Shown piece after piece: positions 43,838 to 51,892 of a stretch of 64,000 nucleotides of DNA. The stretch's first letter is position 1; each line of letters opens with the position of its first letter. The notes beneath the pieces were generated by a model. That model saw only the letters and a program-made list of their open reading frames with translations, made no database searches and was not told where the DNA came from. Source of the stretch: Paenibacillus oleatilyticus (GTDB taxonomy: Bacteria > Bacillota > Bacilli > Paenibacillales > NBRC-103111); NCBI RefSeq assembly GCF_018998565.1, contig NZ_JAHNZO010000009.1, positions 180,182-244,181 of the forward strand. The letters are read 5' to 3'. Made by a program: the position numbers and the translations under genes.

Positions 43838-45356
43838 GAAGGAATTGATCGGCACGGGCTTAAAAAAGCGCACGGAAGAAGCGCTGGCGAACGATTTTCT
43901 CCGCAAGGCGGTTGCGTTTACGACCGACAAGCTGAAGACGGCCAAGCTTCAGGTGACGGACGATTTCGGCCATTGGGAGGATTGGCGGGAGCGGGGGAGA
44001 CAGATCCGGAAGCATGTCGTGGAGCATCTCGACTATTATTTGACGCAGTTTACCGATAACGTTTCCAAAGCCGGAGGCCACGTCTATTTTTGCCAGACGG
44101 GGGACGAGGCGGTCAAGACGTTTATGGAAATTGCCGAGAAGCGCCGGGCGAAGCTGGTGGCGAAAGGAAAATCGATGGTATCGGAGGAAATCCATCTGAA
44201 CCGTCATTTGGAGGAACGCGGGATCGAGGCGATCGAGACGGATCTCGGCGAGTATATCTTGCAGCTCGCGAAGGAGACGCCGTCGCATCTGATCATTCCG
44301 GCGATTCACAAAAACAAGCAGCAGATCGCGGATATTTTCTCGGAGGAAGCGGGCGAGACGTTTGCGCCCGAGACGAAGGTGCTGGCGAAGTATGCCAAGC
44401 AGCGGCTGCGCAATTATTTCCTGGAAGCGGATATCGGGCTGACCGGCTGTAATTTCGGCGTTGCCGAATCGGGGGCGATCACGCTCGTTTCCAATGAAGG
44501 CAACGGACGGATGGTGACGACGCTGCCGAAGTGCCATGTCGTCGTCATGGGCATGGAGCGGCTCGTGCCGACCTATGACGACCTGGAGGTCGTCCTGAAC
44601 CTGCTTGCCCGCAGTGCTACCGGGCAGAAGCTGACGACTTACACGTCGATGATCACCGGGCCGCGGCGTGAAGGCGAGCTCGACGGGCCGGAGGAGCTGC
44701 ATCTGATTGTGCTGGACAACGGACGGTCGGCGCAGCTTGGCGATCCGGTGTTTCAGGAGGTGCTGCACTGCATCCGCTGTGCGGCCTGTCTGAACGTGTG
44801 CCCCGTGTACCGTCATGTGGGCGGCCACACCTACGGCAGCGTGTACAGCGGCCCGATCGGGGCGGTGCTGACGCCGCTGCTCCAGCAGGACATGAAGGAA
44901 GCGGGGCAGCTCGCTTACGCCTCCAGCCTGTGCGGGGCCTGCTACGAGGCATGCCCGGTCAAAATTCCGCTGCACGACATGCTGGTGCAGCTTCGGGCGC
45001 GCAAGGTGCGGCTCGGGCTGACGCCGCTGGCGGAGCGCGCCGCCTTCAAGACGTTCCGGACGACGTTCGGGAACGTCACGCTGTACAAGATGGCGACGAA
45101 GTCCGCCTATTATATGATGAAGCCTTTCGTGAGCAAAGGCGTGATCACGAAGGCGCCGGGTCCGGCAGCGGGCTGGACGCAGTCCCGCCATTTTCCAATG
45201 AAGCCGAAGCTGGCGTTCCGCGACCGCTGGGAGGCACTCCAGCAGGAGCTGAAGCAGCAGGCCGGCCGGAGCGAAGCCGGAGCAGCCCGCGGGCAAGCTG
45301 TGCCCGGACGGGACGAGACAGATGGCTCAGCGAAAGGAGGCGAGCGCCATGAGTAA
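43818..45356 (+). CDS. lutB: LutB, L-lactate utilisation ferredoxin-type protein
   Basis: A 512-residue protein with an N-terminal LUD domain and two 4Fe-4S clusters, CIRCAACLNVCPVY (near residue 320) and CGACYEACPVKIPL (near 375). The C-terminal 60 residues are Gln/Gly/Ala-rich and probably flexible. The GTG at 43818 has AAGGAG nine bases ahead and overlaps the lutA end. It is the large electron-carrying component of the LutABC complex. Confidence 0.95.
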   Translation: MSGMASEKELIGTGLKKRTEEALANDFLRKAVAFTTDKLKTAKLQVTDDFGHWEDWRERGRQIRKHVVEHLDYYLTQFTDNVSKAGGHVYFCQTGDEAVKTFMEIAEKRRAKLVAKGKSMVSEEIHLNRHLEERGIEAIETDLGEYILQLAKETPSHLIIPAIHKNKQQIADIFSEEAGETFAPETKVLAKYAKQRLRNYFLEADIGLTGCNFGVAESGAITLVSNEGNGRMVTTLPKCHVVVMGMERLVPTYDDLEVVLNLLARSATGQKLTTYTSMITGPRREGELDGPEELHLIVLDNGRSAQLGDPVFQEVLHCIRCAACLNVCPVYRHVGGHTYGSVYSGPIGAVLTPLLQQDMKEAGQLAYASSLCGACYEACPVKIPLHDMLVQLRARKVRLGLTPLAERAAFKTFRTTFGNVTLYKMATKSAYYMMKPFVSKGVITKAPGPAAGWTQSRHFPMKPKLAFRDRWEALQQELKQQAGRSEAGAARGQAVPGRDETDGSAKGGERHE

Positions 45357-46119
45357 CGGCACGATCCGCGGCCGCGAAGCGTTTATCGCGAATTTGTCGT
45401 CGAGGCTCGGACGCCGGGAGGTCCCGGCGGCGGCTCCGGCGCATCCGTTTCGCGGCGCGCCGCAGTTTTATAAGCAGATCAAGCCTTCAAGGGAGGAAAA
45501 GATCGAGCTGTTCGCCCGGAACTGGCAGGCTTTGACCGGCAAGGTGCTGGTGGTGGATGAAGCCGAGGCGGCGGACAAAGTCGGCGCTTGGCTGTGTGAC
45601 ATTGCCGCCGAGCTTGGCGTTACGCATGTGTCCCGCTGGGAACACGAAGGGCTGACGGCGCTTGGCTTGGACGAGGCGCTGGCTGCCTCAGGCATCGCCG
45701 TCGCGCCATGGCGGCCGGTGGAAGCGGATGACAGCGCGGCATGGCCGAAGGCGGCGGGGGGCGCGAACTGGGCGCAGCGGAGCGAGCTGCTGAAGCGAAC
45801 CGAGCGCTGCCAGCTCGGGATCGTTTGGCCCGACTTCGCCGTAGCGAATACGAGCACTCTGGTGCTCCAATGCTCCCCGCAGCGCGGCCGCTCGGTGAGC
45901 TTGCTGACGGAAATTTTGTTCGCCGTCTTCCGTGCCGATCAGCTCGTGTACCGGATGGGCGAGGCGTTCGAGCAGATCACCCGCGGTAAGCAGCTGCCGG
46001 CACAGTATGCTTCGTCGCTTAACCTGATTACCGGGCCGAGCCGCAGCGCCGACATCGAGAACGATCTGACGATCGGCATCCATGGCCCGGGCAAGGTATA
46101 CGCGGTCATTATCCGATAG
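45349..46119 (+). CDS. lutC: LutC, L-lactate utilisation LUD-domain protein
   Basis: A 256-residue LUD-domain protein with the family words FAVANTSTLVLQC (near residue 170) and NLITGPSRSADIENDLTIGIHGPGKVY at the C-terminus. It lacks iron-sulfur cysteines, as expected. The ATG at 45349 has AAAGGAGG eight bases away and overlaps lutB by 8 nt. Together lutA-lutB-lutC are one transcript; sspH, 77 nt further on, has its own forespore promoter. Confidence 0.94.
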   Translation: MSNGTIRGREAFIANLSSRLGRREVPAAAPAHPFRGAPQFYKQIKPSREEKIELFARNWQALTGKVLVVDEAEAADKVGAWLCDIAAELGVTHVSRWEHEGLTALGLDEALAASGIAVAPWRPVEADDSAAWPKAAGGANWAQRSELLKRTERCQLGIVWPDFAVANTSTLVLQCSPQRGRSVSLLTEILFAVFRADQLVYRMGEAFEQITRGKQLPAQYASSLNLITGPSRSADIENDLTIGIHGPGKVYAVIIR

Positions 46120-46135
46120 CCTGGGAAGTAGGGAA

Positions 46136-46164
46136 GCATATTCCAGCCGCTTGGGCGCATACTA
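46136..46164 (+). promoter_or_regulatory. Sigma-G promoter of sspH
   Basis: GCATA (46136-46140), 17 nt, CATACTA (46158-46164) is a full match to the forespore sigma-G pattern, 33 nt before the sspH ATG. Confidence 0.75.
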
Positions 46165-46196
46165 TGACGGTCACCTAATCCAAGGAGGTCATAGCC

Positions 46197-46376
46197 ATGA
46201 ATAAGCAGCGCGCCCAGGAAATCGCCGCTTCGCCGGTGATGGCGAACGTGACGTACGAAGGAGTTCCGATTTATATCCAGCATGTGGATGAAGAACGGGA
46301 GTCTGCCAGAATTTATCCGCTCGATCAGCCGGAGCAGGAGCAAGAGGTTCCGCTGAACAGTTTAGTTGAAGGTTAA
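46197..46376 (+). CDS. sspH: SspH-type small acid-soluble spore protein
   Basis: A 59-residue protein, exactly the SspH length, reading MNKQRAQEIAASPVMANVTY, then GVPIYIQHVDEERESARIYP and a C-terminal LNSLVEG. These blocks are characteristic of H-type minor SASPs, which accumulate only in the forespore. CAAGGAGG is an excellent ribosome binding site, and a sigma-G promoter and strong terminator bracket the gene. It is direct evidence that the host forms endospores. Confidence 0.94.
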   Translation: MNKQRAQEIAASPVMANVTYEGVPIYIQHVDEERESARIYPLDQPEQEQEVPLNSLVEG

Positions 46377-46392
46377 GCTATTCAATAACGCT

Positions 46393-46432
46393 GCAGCCCC
46401 GCCAAGCTCGGATTGGCAGGGCTGCTTTTTTT
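46393..46432 (+). terminator. Intrinsic terminator after sspH
   Basis: Arms GCAGCCCCGCCAA and TTGGCAGGGCTGC (one bulge), then seven Ts. It abuts the stop codon of the converging SulP gene. Confidence 0.9.
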
Positions 46433-48158
46433 AACGCTCGCTTGCAATATCCGGTTGAGACAAGGCGGCGCACTCCCGAAAAGCAAAATGCCGGCAGCCC
46501 ACACACTTTGGATGCTCCAAACGGGTCAAAGCAAAATCGATTGCCTCACCCGTATGCGCAAAAAAGTGCTCTTTTCCGATCAGCGCGTCGAGTCCGGTTC
46601 GTTTCAACACGTCCCGGGGCTGTGGCTGCAGGCCCGAGATCAGAACGATGCCGCCTTGCCGGACGATATCCCGGACCACGCTGGCTAAATACGATTCCCC
46701 CGTCGTGTCCATGAACAGCACTTTGCCGAGGCGCAGGATCACTGTTTTCGGCCGTTCGTCAAGCGTCCCCGAAATCGATTTTTCAAACAGCGTTCCCGCT
46801 CCGAAAAACAACGCTCCCTCCACCGAAATAATGGCAATCTGCGGGCAGTCATGGCTGTCGTTTACGATATGAGAGGCTACTTTCCCGCGGTGCGAAGCCG
46901 GGTCCGGCAATACCTTGGCAACCTTGAGCATGCCGCTCATCCGACGGACGAACAGGACGACTGCCAGAATCAATCCGGCGATCACAGCCGTTGTCAGATC
47001 GGTCATCACGGTAAGCAAGAAAGTAATGATCAGGACGACGGAATCGGCTGTTCTTGTTTTCACAATATGAACAAACTCTCTGCGCTCGCTCATATTCCAG
47101 GCCACGACCATCAGGATCGGCGCCATGCTGGCCAGCGGAATCGCGGAAGCCAAAGGGGCGAGCACAATCAGCACGAGCAGGACGAAGACGCTGTGCACCA
47201 TCCCCGATACGGGACTCGCCGCCCCGTTCTTAATATTCGCCGCGGTTCTGGCAATCGCGCCCGTTGTCGGAATTCCGCCGAACAAAGGGGTGACGATGTT
47301 CGCAATTCCTTGTCCGATCAGCTCGCGGTTGCTGTGATGGCGGCTTCCCGTCATGCCGTCAGCTACGACCGCCGATAAGAGCGACTCGATTCCTCCGAGC
47401 GCCGCGATGATGAAAGCCGGGCCAAGAAGCGGGATGATTTTCTCAAGCGTCACGTCCGGCACGTGAAACTGGGGAAGCGTCCCGGGAATGGCGCCGTACG
47501 TTGACCCGATCGTATCGACCCGGCCCTCGAACAGTAGCACCGACAGCACGCTGGATACCAGCAGGCCGATGAGCGATCCGGGCACCCGAGGCACCAGTTT
47601 CGGGGTCACCAATAACAGAGCGAGACACACGACCGCTGTTAGGACGCTGTATAGGTTTACTGTCGACAGGTGCAGCCCGATCTCTTTCATATTGGATATA
47701 AAATCCTCATGCTTACGGATGCCGCTCAGCCCTAGAAAATTCGCGATTTGGCCGGTGAAAATGATAACGGCGATCCCGGCGGTAAAGCCGATCGTCACCG
47801 GACGGGGAATAAATTGAATCAGCGCTCCGAGCTTGAACACTCCCATCAAGACAAGGAGGATTCCCGCCAGCCCGCCGGCGATCAGCAAATTTTCATACCC
47901 GTGCTGCATCACAATGGCGAACAAAATAGGAACGAACGCGCCCGTCGGCCCGCCGATCTGGAATTTGGACCCGCCAAGCAGCGAGATGAGAAATCCGGCA
48001 ATCACCGTCGTATAAATGCCGTACTGAGGCTTGACTCCGGCCGCAATGGCAAAAGCCATCCCCAAAGGAATGGCTATAACCCCGACAATCGAGCCTGAGA
48101 TCAGATCCCGGCGAAAATCATTTGCGCTGTACCCGTCAAATCTACCCGACCGCTTCAT
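46431..48158 (-). CDS. SulP-family anion transporter with STAS domain and Cys-rich tail
   Basis: A 575-residue inner-membrane transporter. The SulP core (YSANDFRRDLISGSIVGVIAIPLGMAFAIA..., GGPTGAFVPI) spans about residues 10-410 with 12-14 segments. The STAS domain (about 435-535) has the loop MDTTGESYL. Beyond it is a tail with three cysteines, KCVGCRHFAFREC, not usual in the family. SulP proteins carry sulfate, bicarbonate or other oxyanions. The promoter holds a sequence word that recurs beside an ArsR gene 3 kb away, so ArsR control is likely. GAAGG precedes the ATG. Confidence 0.9.
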   Translation of the reverse strand: MKRSGRFDGYSANDFRRDLISGSIVGVIAIPLGMAFAIAAGVKPQYGIYTTVIAGFLISLLGGSKFQIGGPTGAFVPILFAIVMQHGYENLLIAGGLAGILLVLMGVFKLGALIQFIPRPVTIGFTAGIAVIIFTGQIANFLGLSGIRKHEDFISNMKEIGLHLSTVNLYSVLTAVVCLALLLVTPKLVPRVPGSLIGLLVSSVLSVLLFEGRVDTIGSTYGAIPGTLPQFHVPDVTLEKIIPLLGPAFIIAALGGIESLLSAVVADGMTGSRHHSNRELIGQGIANIVTPLFGGIPTTGAIARTAANIKNGAASPVSGMVHSVFVLLVLIVLAPLASAIPLASMAPILMVVAWNMSERREFVHIVKTRTADSVVLIITFLLTVMTDLTTAVIAGLILAVVLFVRRMSGMLKVAKVLPDPASHRGKVASHIVNDSHDCPQIAIISVEGALFFGAGTLFEKSISGTLDERPKTVILRLGKVLFMDTTGESYLASVVRDIVRQGGIVLISGLQPQPRDVLKRTGLDALIGKEHFFAHTGEAIDFALTRLEHPKCVGCRHFAFRECAALSQPDIASER

Positions 48159-48175
48159 GACAAGACCTTCTTTTC

Positions 48176-48200
48176 ATATATTTGATTATTTGAATATATG
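48176..48200. promoter_or_regulatory. Candidate ArsR site at the SulP promoter
   Basis: The AT-rich palindrome-like stretch contains TTTGATTATTTGAATAT (48181-48197), the exact reverse complement of 51167-51183, and TGAATATATG (48191-48200), identical to 51097-51106 at the arsR promoter. It lies 18-42 nt upstream of the SulP start. Confidence 0.65.
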
Positions 48201-48336
48201 GGGAATATACACCCGGCCATCCGTTCTTGTCAATGGGCGGACAAGTGCCGATTTTTGCATAATCTCAGGTATAATGAAAGGAAAGATACCCCTACAGGGC
48301 ACAATAACCCGCCAGGCAAGGAGCGATGTAAAAAGG

Positions 48337-49239
48337 ATGCGAAAAGAGCCGGCAATCCATCTGTTCGAATGGTCCCCGCGCGTGCATATCGATCCGTTTC
48401 ATACCCACGACCATTTGGAGATCGGTTATTGTTTATCGGGCAGCGGCACCTTTTATTTCGGGCAAAAAGCCTATGCGGCCCAGCCGGGCGATGTCTTCGT
48501 CGTCAACCATCTGGAGCGGCATGCCGCCGCGTCGGATGCGGACAATCCGAGCCATTATCTGTTTTTATATTTTGACCCGATGGTGATCGAGCAGGCGGAT
48601 ATGGAGCTGCTGCTGCCGTTCGTTTATTTGCCGACGAAGTTTCAGAACCGCATTCCAGGGGAACTGGACGTGGCCCGCCGAATCGGAGGGCTGTTCCATG
48701 AGCTCGCAGACGAGCAGCGGGACAAGCGGCCGGGCTATCATGGCATGATACGGGGGAAAATTTTGCAGATTTGCGCGCTGCTGCTCAGGCATTACAGCGA
48801 ACAAACGTCGTCTGCGGAATGGAACCGAACCCTCTCGTCCTACTACCGGATCAAACCGGCGCTCGATTATATCGACGAGCGTTTTCGAGAATCGCTGACG
48901 CTGGAAGACGCGGCTGCCCGGCTTGGCTTAAGCCCGTCCCGGGCGCGGCATCTTTTTCAGGAGAAGCTGGGCGTCGGGTTTAAGCAGTATTTGCTCCGGC
49001 TGCGCGTGAACGAAGCCAAGCGGTTGCTGGCAAGCACCGAGCTGCCGATGGCGGAGGTGATGTTTGCAAGCGGCTTCCAGAGCCATGCGCCGTTTTACCG
49101 TGCGTTTCGGCAAATCGTCGGCGCCGCTCCGCTGGAATATCGCGAGCTATCGAGGAAGTTAGCCGTTTTTGAGAATGACTCGGGTGAAAATAAGACGACG
49201 ACGCGCTCTCCCGCCGATTACAATGAAAGTACAACTTAG
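48337..49239 (+). CDS. AraC-family transcriptional regulator with cupin domain
   Basis: A 300-residue regulator: an N-terminal cupin-type sensing domain (DPFHTHDHLEIGYCLSGSGTFYFG..., YAAQPGDVFVVN) and a C-terminal AraC DNA-binding domain (LTLEDAAARLGLSPSRARHLFQEKLG and MAEVMFASGFQSHAPFYRAFRQIVG). AraC proteins with such cupins usually respond to sugars. The ATG at 48337 has AAGGAG about 12 nt ahead; the frame runs open further upstream. It is followed 41 nt later, same strand, by the ADP-ribosylglycohydrolase gene, its probable target. Confidence 0.9.
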   Translation: MRKEPAIHLFEWSPRVHIDPFHTHDHLEIGYCLSGSGTFYFGQKAYAAQPGDVFVVNHLERHAAASDADNPSHYLFLYFDPMVIEQADMELLLPFVYLPTKFQNRIPGELDVARRIGGLFHELADEQRDKRPGYHGMIRGKILQICALLLRHYSEQTSSAEWNRTLSSYYRIKPALDYIDERFRESLTLEDAAARLGLSPSRARHLFQEKLGVGFKQYLLRLRVNEAKRLLASTELPMAEVMFASGFQSHAPFYRAFRQIVGAAPLEYRELSRKLAVFENDSGENKTTTRSPADYNESTT

Positions 49240-49280
49240 GTCAGGCAGGTGTACATTCGATACGGAAATGGGGAGAGCAG

Positions 49281-50666
49281 ATGGCAGGTTGGGGCTGGCA
49301 AGCGCTGCAAGGCTTGCTGCGTGACGAAATCAAGCAGCGGAAGGAAGAAGGCTGCAACGTCGAGGGGTTTCAAGCGAAGCTGGAGGAGGCCGGGGAGGAT
49401 GTCGTCAGGCTGACGGCCGTGTACGAGGAATTGTCCGCATTGCCGATCGCGGCGGATTTCCCGTATTCGGAGCCGAACGGGCTGGACGAAATCCGAGCGG
49501 CGCGTCCGGAAGGTCCGCGCAAGCTGCAAGCGGAGTGGACGGAGGAGCAGTGGAAGGATAAGTTTTATGGTGCGTGGCTCGGACGAAGCGTCGGCTGCGC
49601 GCTGGGTAAACCACTGGAGATTGGGCCGTTCCTGTACGGTACGGATAGTCATCCCGGCTGGGCCAACGTAAAGCTGTGGTTCGAAGGAGCGGATGCCTGG
49701 CCGATTCGCGATTACACGCCGGGACAGTCGCGGGCGCAGGAGCAATACGGTCTGGCACTTGCTCCTTACGGAAAGGAAAGCGAGCTGGAGCGTATCCGGT
49801 ATATGGAAACCGACGACGATATCCGCTATACGGTGCTCGGTCTGCTGCTGCTGGAGGAGAAGGGAAAGGATTGGGACTCGTGGGACGTCGGCGGCCTATG
49901 GCTTAAGCATTTGCCGTTTCATAAGGTGTTCACCGCTGAGGCGCGGTCCTACGTCAACTTTACGGTGCTGAACAGCCAGATGGGGTGGCAGCGGGAAACC
50001 GATTCCGATGCGCAAAAGGAGTGGGTGCGGATGCACTTGAATCCTTACCGCGAATGGATCGGCGCGCAAATTCGCGTGGACGGATTGGCCTACGGTGCGG
50101 CCGGGCATCCCGAACTGGCCGCCGAATTCGCTTGGCGGGACGCTTCGTTCTCCCACGTGAAGAACGGCATCTATGGCGCCATGTTTGTGGCGGCGATGAT
50201 TGCCGCGGCGTTCGTCGAAAGCGACCCGGAGCGGATCGTTGAGATCGGCTTGAGCGAAATTCCGCAGCACTGCCGCTTGGCTAGCGATATTCGTCAAGCG
50301 GTGGCGATCGCCCGGGAAGCGAAAGACCAGGTCGAACTGGTTGACCGGATCTGGGAAGCGTTCAAGCATTACCATCCGGTGCATACGAACAACAACGCCG
50401 CCTTATGCGCGGCAGCGCTCGTCTTCGGCCGCGGCGATTTCGAGACCGCGGTCACGACAGCGGTGCTCGGCGGCTGGGACACCGACTGCAACGGCGCGAC
50501 CGTCGGTTCGATCATGGGCGCGATAGACGGGGCGAAGCGGCTGCCGGAGCGTTGGACCGCGAAGCTGAACGATACGTTATATTCGGAAATAAACGGCTTT
50601 CATCCGATCGCGATTTCGGAATGCGCCCGGCGTAGCTACGAGGTTTATCGCCGCATCAACGGATAA
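49281..50666 (+). CDS. ADP-ribosylglycohydrolase-family protein
   Basis: A 461-residue protein of the ARH/DraG fold. The metal-binding words are METDDDIRYT (near residue 175, TDD triad) and GGWDTDCNGATVG (near 396, DTD), with AWLGRSVGCALGKPLEIG marking the start of the domain near residue 98. Residues 1-90 form an extra helical segment absent from short ARH proteins. Members remove ADP-ribose from proteins or related N-glycosidic bonds; some paralogues hydrolyse other glycosides. With an AraC/cupin regulator upstream, a catabolic role on a ribosylated metabolite is as likely as signalling. A GGGGAG site fits the ATG. Confidence 0.9.
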   Translation: MAGWGWQALQGLLRDEIKQRKEEGCNVEGFQAKLEEAGEDVVRLTAVYEELSALPIAADFPYSEPNGLDEIRAARPEGPRKLQAEWTEEQWKDKFYGAWLGRSVGCALGKPLEIGPFLYGTDSHPGWANVKLWFEGADAWPIRDYTPGQSRAQEQYGLALAPYGKESELERIRYMETDDDIRYTVLGLLLLEEKGKDWDSWDVGGLWLKHLPFHKVFTAEARSYVNFTVLNSQMGWQRETDSDAQKEWVRMHLNPYREWIGAQIRVDGLAYGAAGHPELAAEFAWRDASFSHVKNGIYGAMFVAAMIAAAFVESDPERIVEIGLSEIPQHCRLASDIRQAVAIAREAKDQVELVDRIWEAFKHYHPVHTNNNAALCAAALVFGRGDFETAVTTAVLGGWDTDCNGATVGSIMGAIDGAKRLPERWTAKLNDTLYSEINGFHPIAISECARRSYEVYRRING

Positions 50667-50671
50667 CGACC

Positions 50672-50712
50672 AAAAAACCGGCTCCTTGCAAGCACAAGGA
50701 GACCGGTTTTTT
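50672..50712. terminator. Strong bidirectional terminator
   Basis: Arms AAAAAACCGGCTCCTTG (50672-50688) and CAAGGAGACCGGTTTTTT (50695-50712) with a single bulge, A- and T-tracts on the two sides. It separates the ADP-ribosylglycohydrolase gene from the converging arsR gene. Confidence 0.93.
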
Positions 50713-50739
50713 GACATTTGCAATCGTTCGTCGGCATAA

Positions 50740-51066
50740 TTATTCGTTGCGTATGTTTTCAAGCAGCGAGATGGCGTCCACCAAATGATTATCGAAGATT
50801 TGTCTGGCTACCCCGAGGAGGTCTTTAATCAGAGGATCGCGTAAAGAATAAATAACGGAGGTTCCCTCTTTGGTCCCGCTGACCACATTTTTGCTGCGGA
50901 GCACGGCCAACTGCTGCGACACGGCGGAGCCTTCGCTTCCCAGAATAGCCTGCAGCTCGTTGACGTTTTTGTCCCCTTCGCACAGTACCTCAAGAATCCG
51001 GATGCGCATAGGATGCGCCAACGCCTTGAAAAACTCCGCTTTAAACTGCTGGATTTCACGATTCAT
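50740..51066 (-). CDS. ArsR/SmtB-family transcriptional repressor
   Basis: A 108-residue winged-helix protein: FKALAHPMRIRILEVLCEGDKNVNELQAILGSEGSAVSQQLAVLRSKNVVSGTKEGTSVIYSL. The helix that carries metal-sensing cysteines (ELCVCD in ArsR) here reads ELQAIL without cysteine; the single cysteine is in VLCEGD. So it probably senses something other than arsenite, perhaps a reactive sulfur species or oxidant. The ATG at 51066 with AAGGGG is chosen; the frame runs further upstream without support. It is divergent from the Cys-rich gene at 51221. Its likely sites are marked at 51097 and 51167. Confidence 0.9.
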   Translation of the reverse strand: MNREIQQFKAEFFKALAHPMRIRILEVLCEGDKNVNELQAILGSEGSAVSQQLAVLRSKNVVSGTKEGTSVIYSLRDPLIKDLLGVARQIFDNHLVDAISLLENIRNE

Positions 51067-51096
51067 GGATCTAAGCCCCTTAAAACGTTGAACGTC

Positions 51097-51190
51097 TGAA
51101 TATATGAATATCATACCACAGAAAAGAAGCCGGTTGTAAAACAAACCGTGAGCGTATAATATTGTTATATTCAAATAATCAAAGATTTGA
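51097..51190. promoter_or_regulatory. arsR/Cys-rich gene intergenic operator region
   Basis: TGAATATATG (51097-51106), followed by AATATCA, and ATATTCAAATAATCAAA (51167-51183) are both found at the SulP promoter (48191-48200, and 48197-48181 reversed). The second word is 38 nt before the Cys-rich gene start. Confidence 0.65.
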
Positions 51191-51220
51191 GCGGTTATTC
51201 GTAGAAAGAGGCGATGGCGT

Positions 51221-51799
51221 ATGTCCGGCTTTTGGACTTGGGAACAAAAAGAGCTCGCACGCCCGACGACCAAACAAGAAGTGATCGAAGCGGGTTTGGC
51301 TTACCTCGAAGGTGTGGGAGCGGATCTGATCTGTAAAGTTTGCATTCCGGGCGGCGGCTCCTGCTGCTCAGGCTGCCCGTTTTTGGAAGACGGCGTCGGC
51401 TGCGGACAGCGTAATACGAGCTGTACGGCTTGGTTGTGCGGTTTCTTGAAGTATATCTATTACGAAGCCGACTTGATCCGGGAATGGGAAGAGTTCTGGG
51501 ATCAAGTGCCGGGGCAGCAGTTCCGGTATGATACGACCCCGCGCCACTTTGCCGTCCGTGGCTGGCTGGAGCCGCCGAAGCTCCGTTTTTTATCCGAAGC
51601 TTTCGCGGACGATTTGCGGCGGCTCCGGCAGGATCGTCCCGCTTCCTGGCTTGTCGAGCTAAAAGGGAAGCTGGACTGGCATATCGACGAAATATTGGAG
51701 AGCACCAATCCGAAATTCGTGAAAAAAACCGAAGCCAAGCTGTACCGATTGACAAGCGATTTCCAGCAGTTTCACCGGGCCAAGGCCCAGCTCGTCTAG
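51221..51799 (+). CDS. Cys-rich cytoplasmic protein, function unknown
   Basis: A 192-residue protein whose residues 38-75 hold nine or more cysteines (ICKVC, GGGSCCSGCPFLEDGVGCG, TSCTAWLCG) in the style of zinc or iron-sulfur cluster proteins such as YkgJ. The rest is helical (LIREWEEFWDQVP... to the C-terminus). No signal or membrane segment. An AGAGG site is nine bases ahead of the ATG. It is divergent from an ArsR repressor and shares a candidate operator with the SulP gene. A role in metal, thiol or oxyanion handling is inferred from context. Confidence 0.8.
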   Translation: MSGFWTWEQKELARPTTKQEVIEAGLAYLEGVGADLICKVCIPGGGSCCSGCPFLEDGVGCGQRNTSCTAWLCGFLKYIYYEADLIREWEEFWDQVPGQQFRYDTTPRHFAVRGWLEPPKLRFLSEAFADDLRRLRQDRPASWLVELKGKLDWHIDEILESTNPKFVKKTEAKLYRLTSDFQQFHRAKAQLV

Positions 51800-51892
51800 C
51801 CCCCGCATCCCGCAAGCATTCCCCCCGGGTTCACCCCAAGCCCAAAAAGAAGTACAATAAGCTTAACCCAAACGAAAGCGGCTGAAACGATC

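Noticed and set aside
43860..45296. Reverse-strand open frame of 478 codons across lutB
   Set aside because: It mirrors lutB codon structure and has no family features or ribosome binding site.
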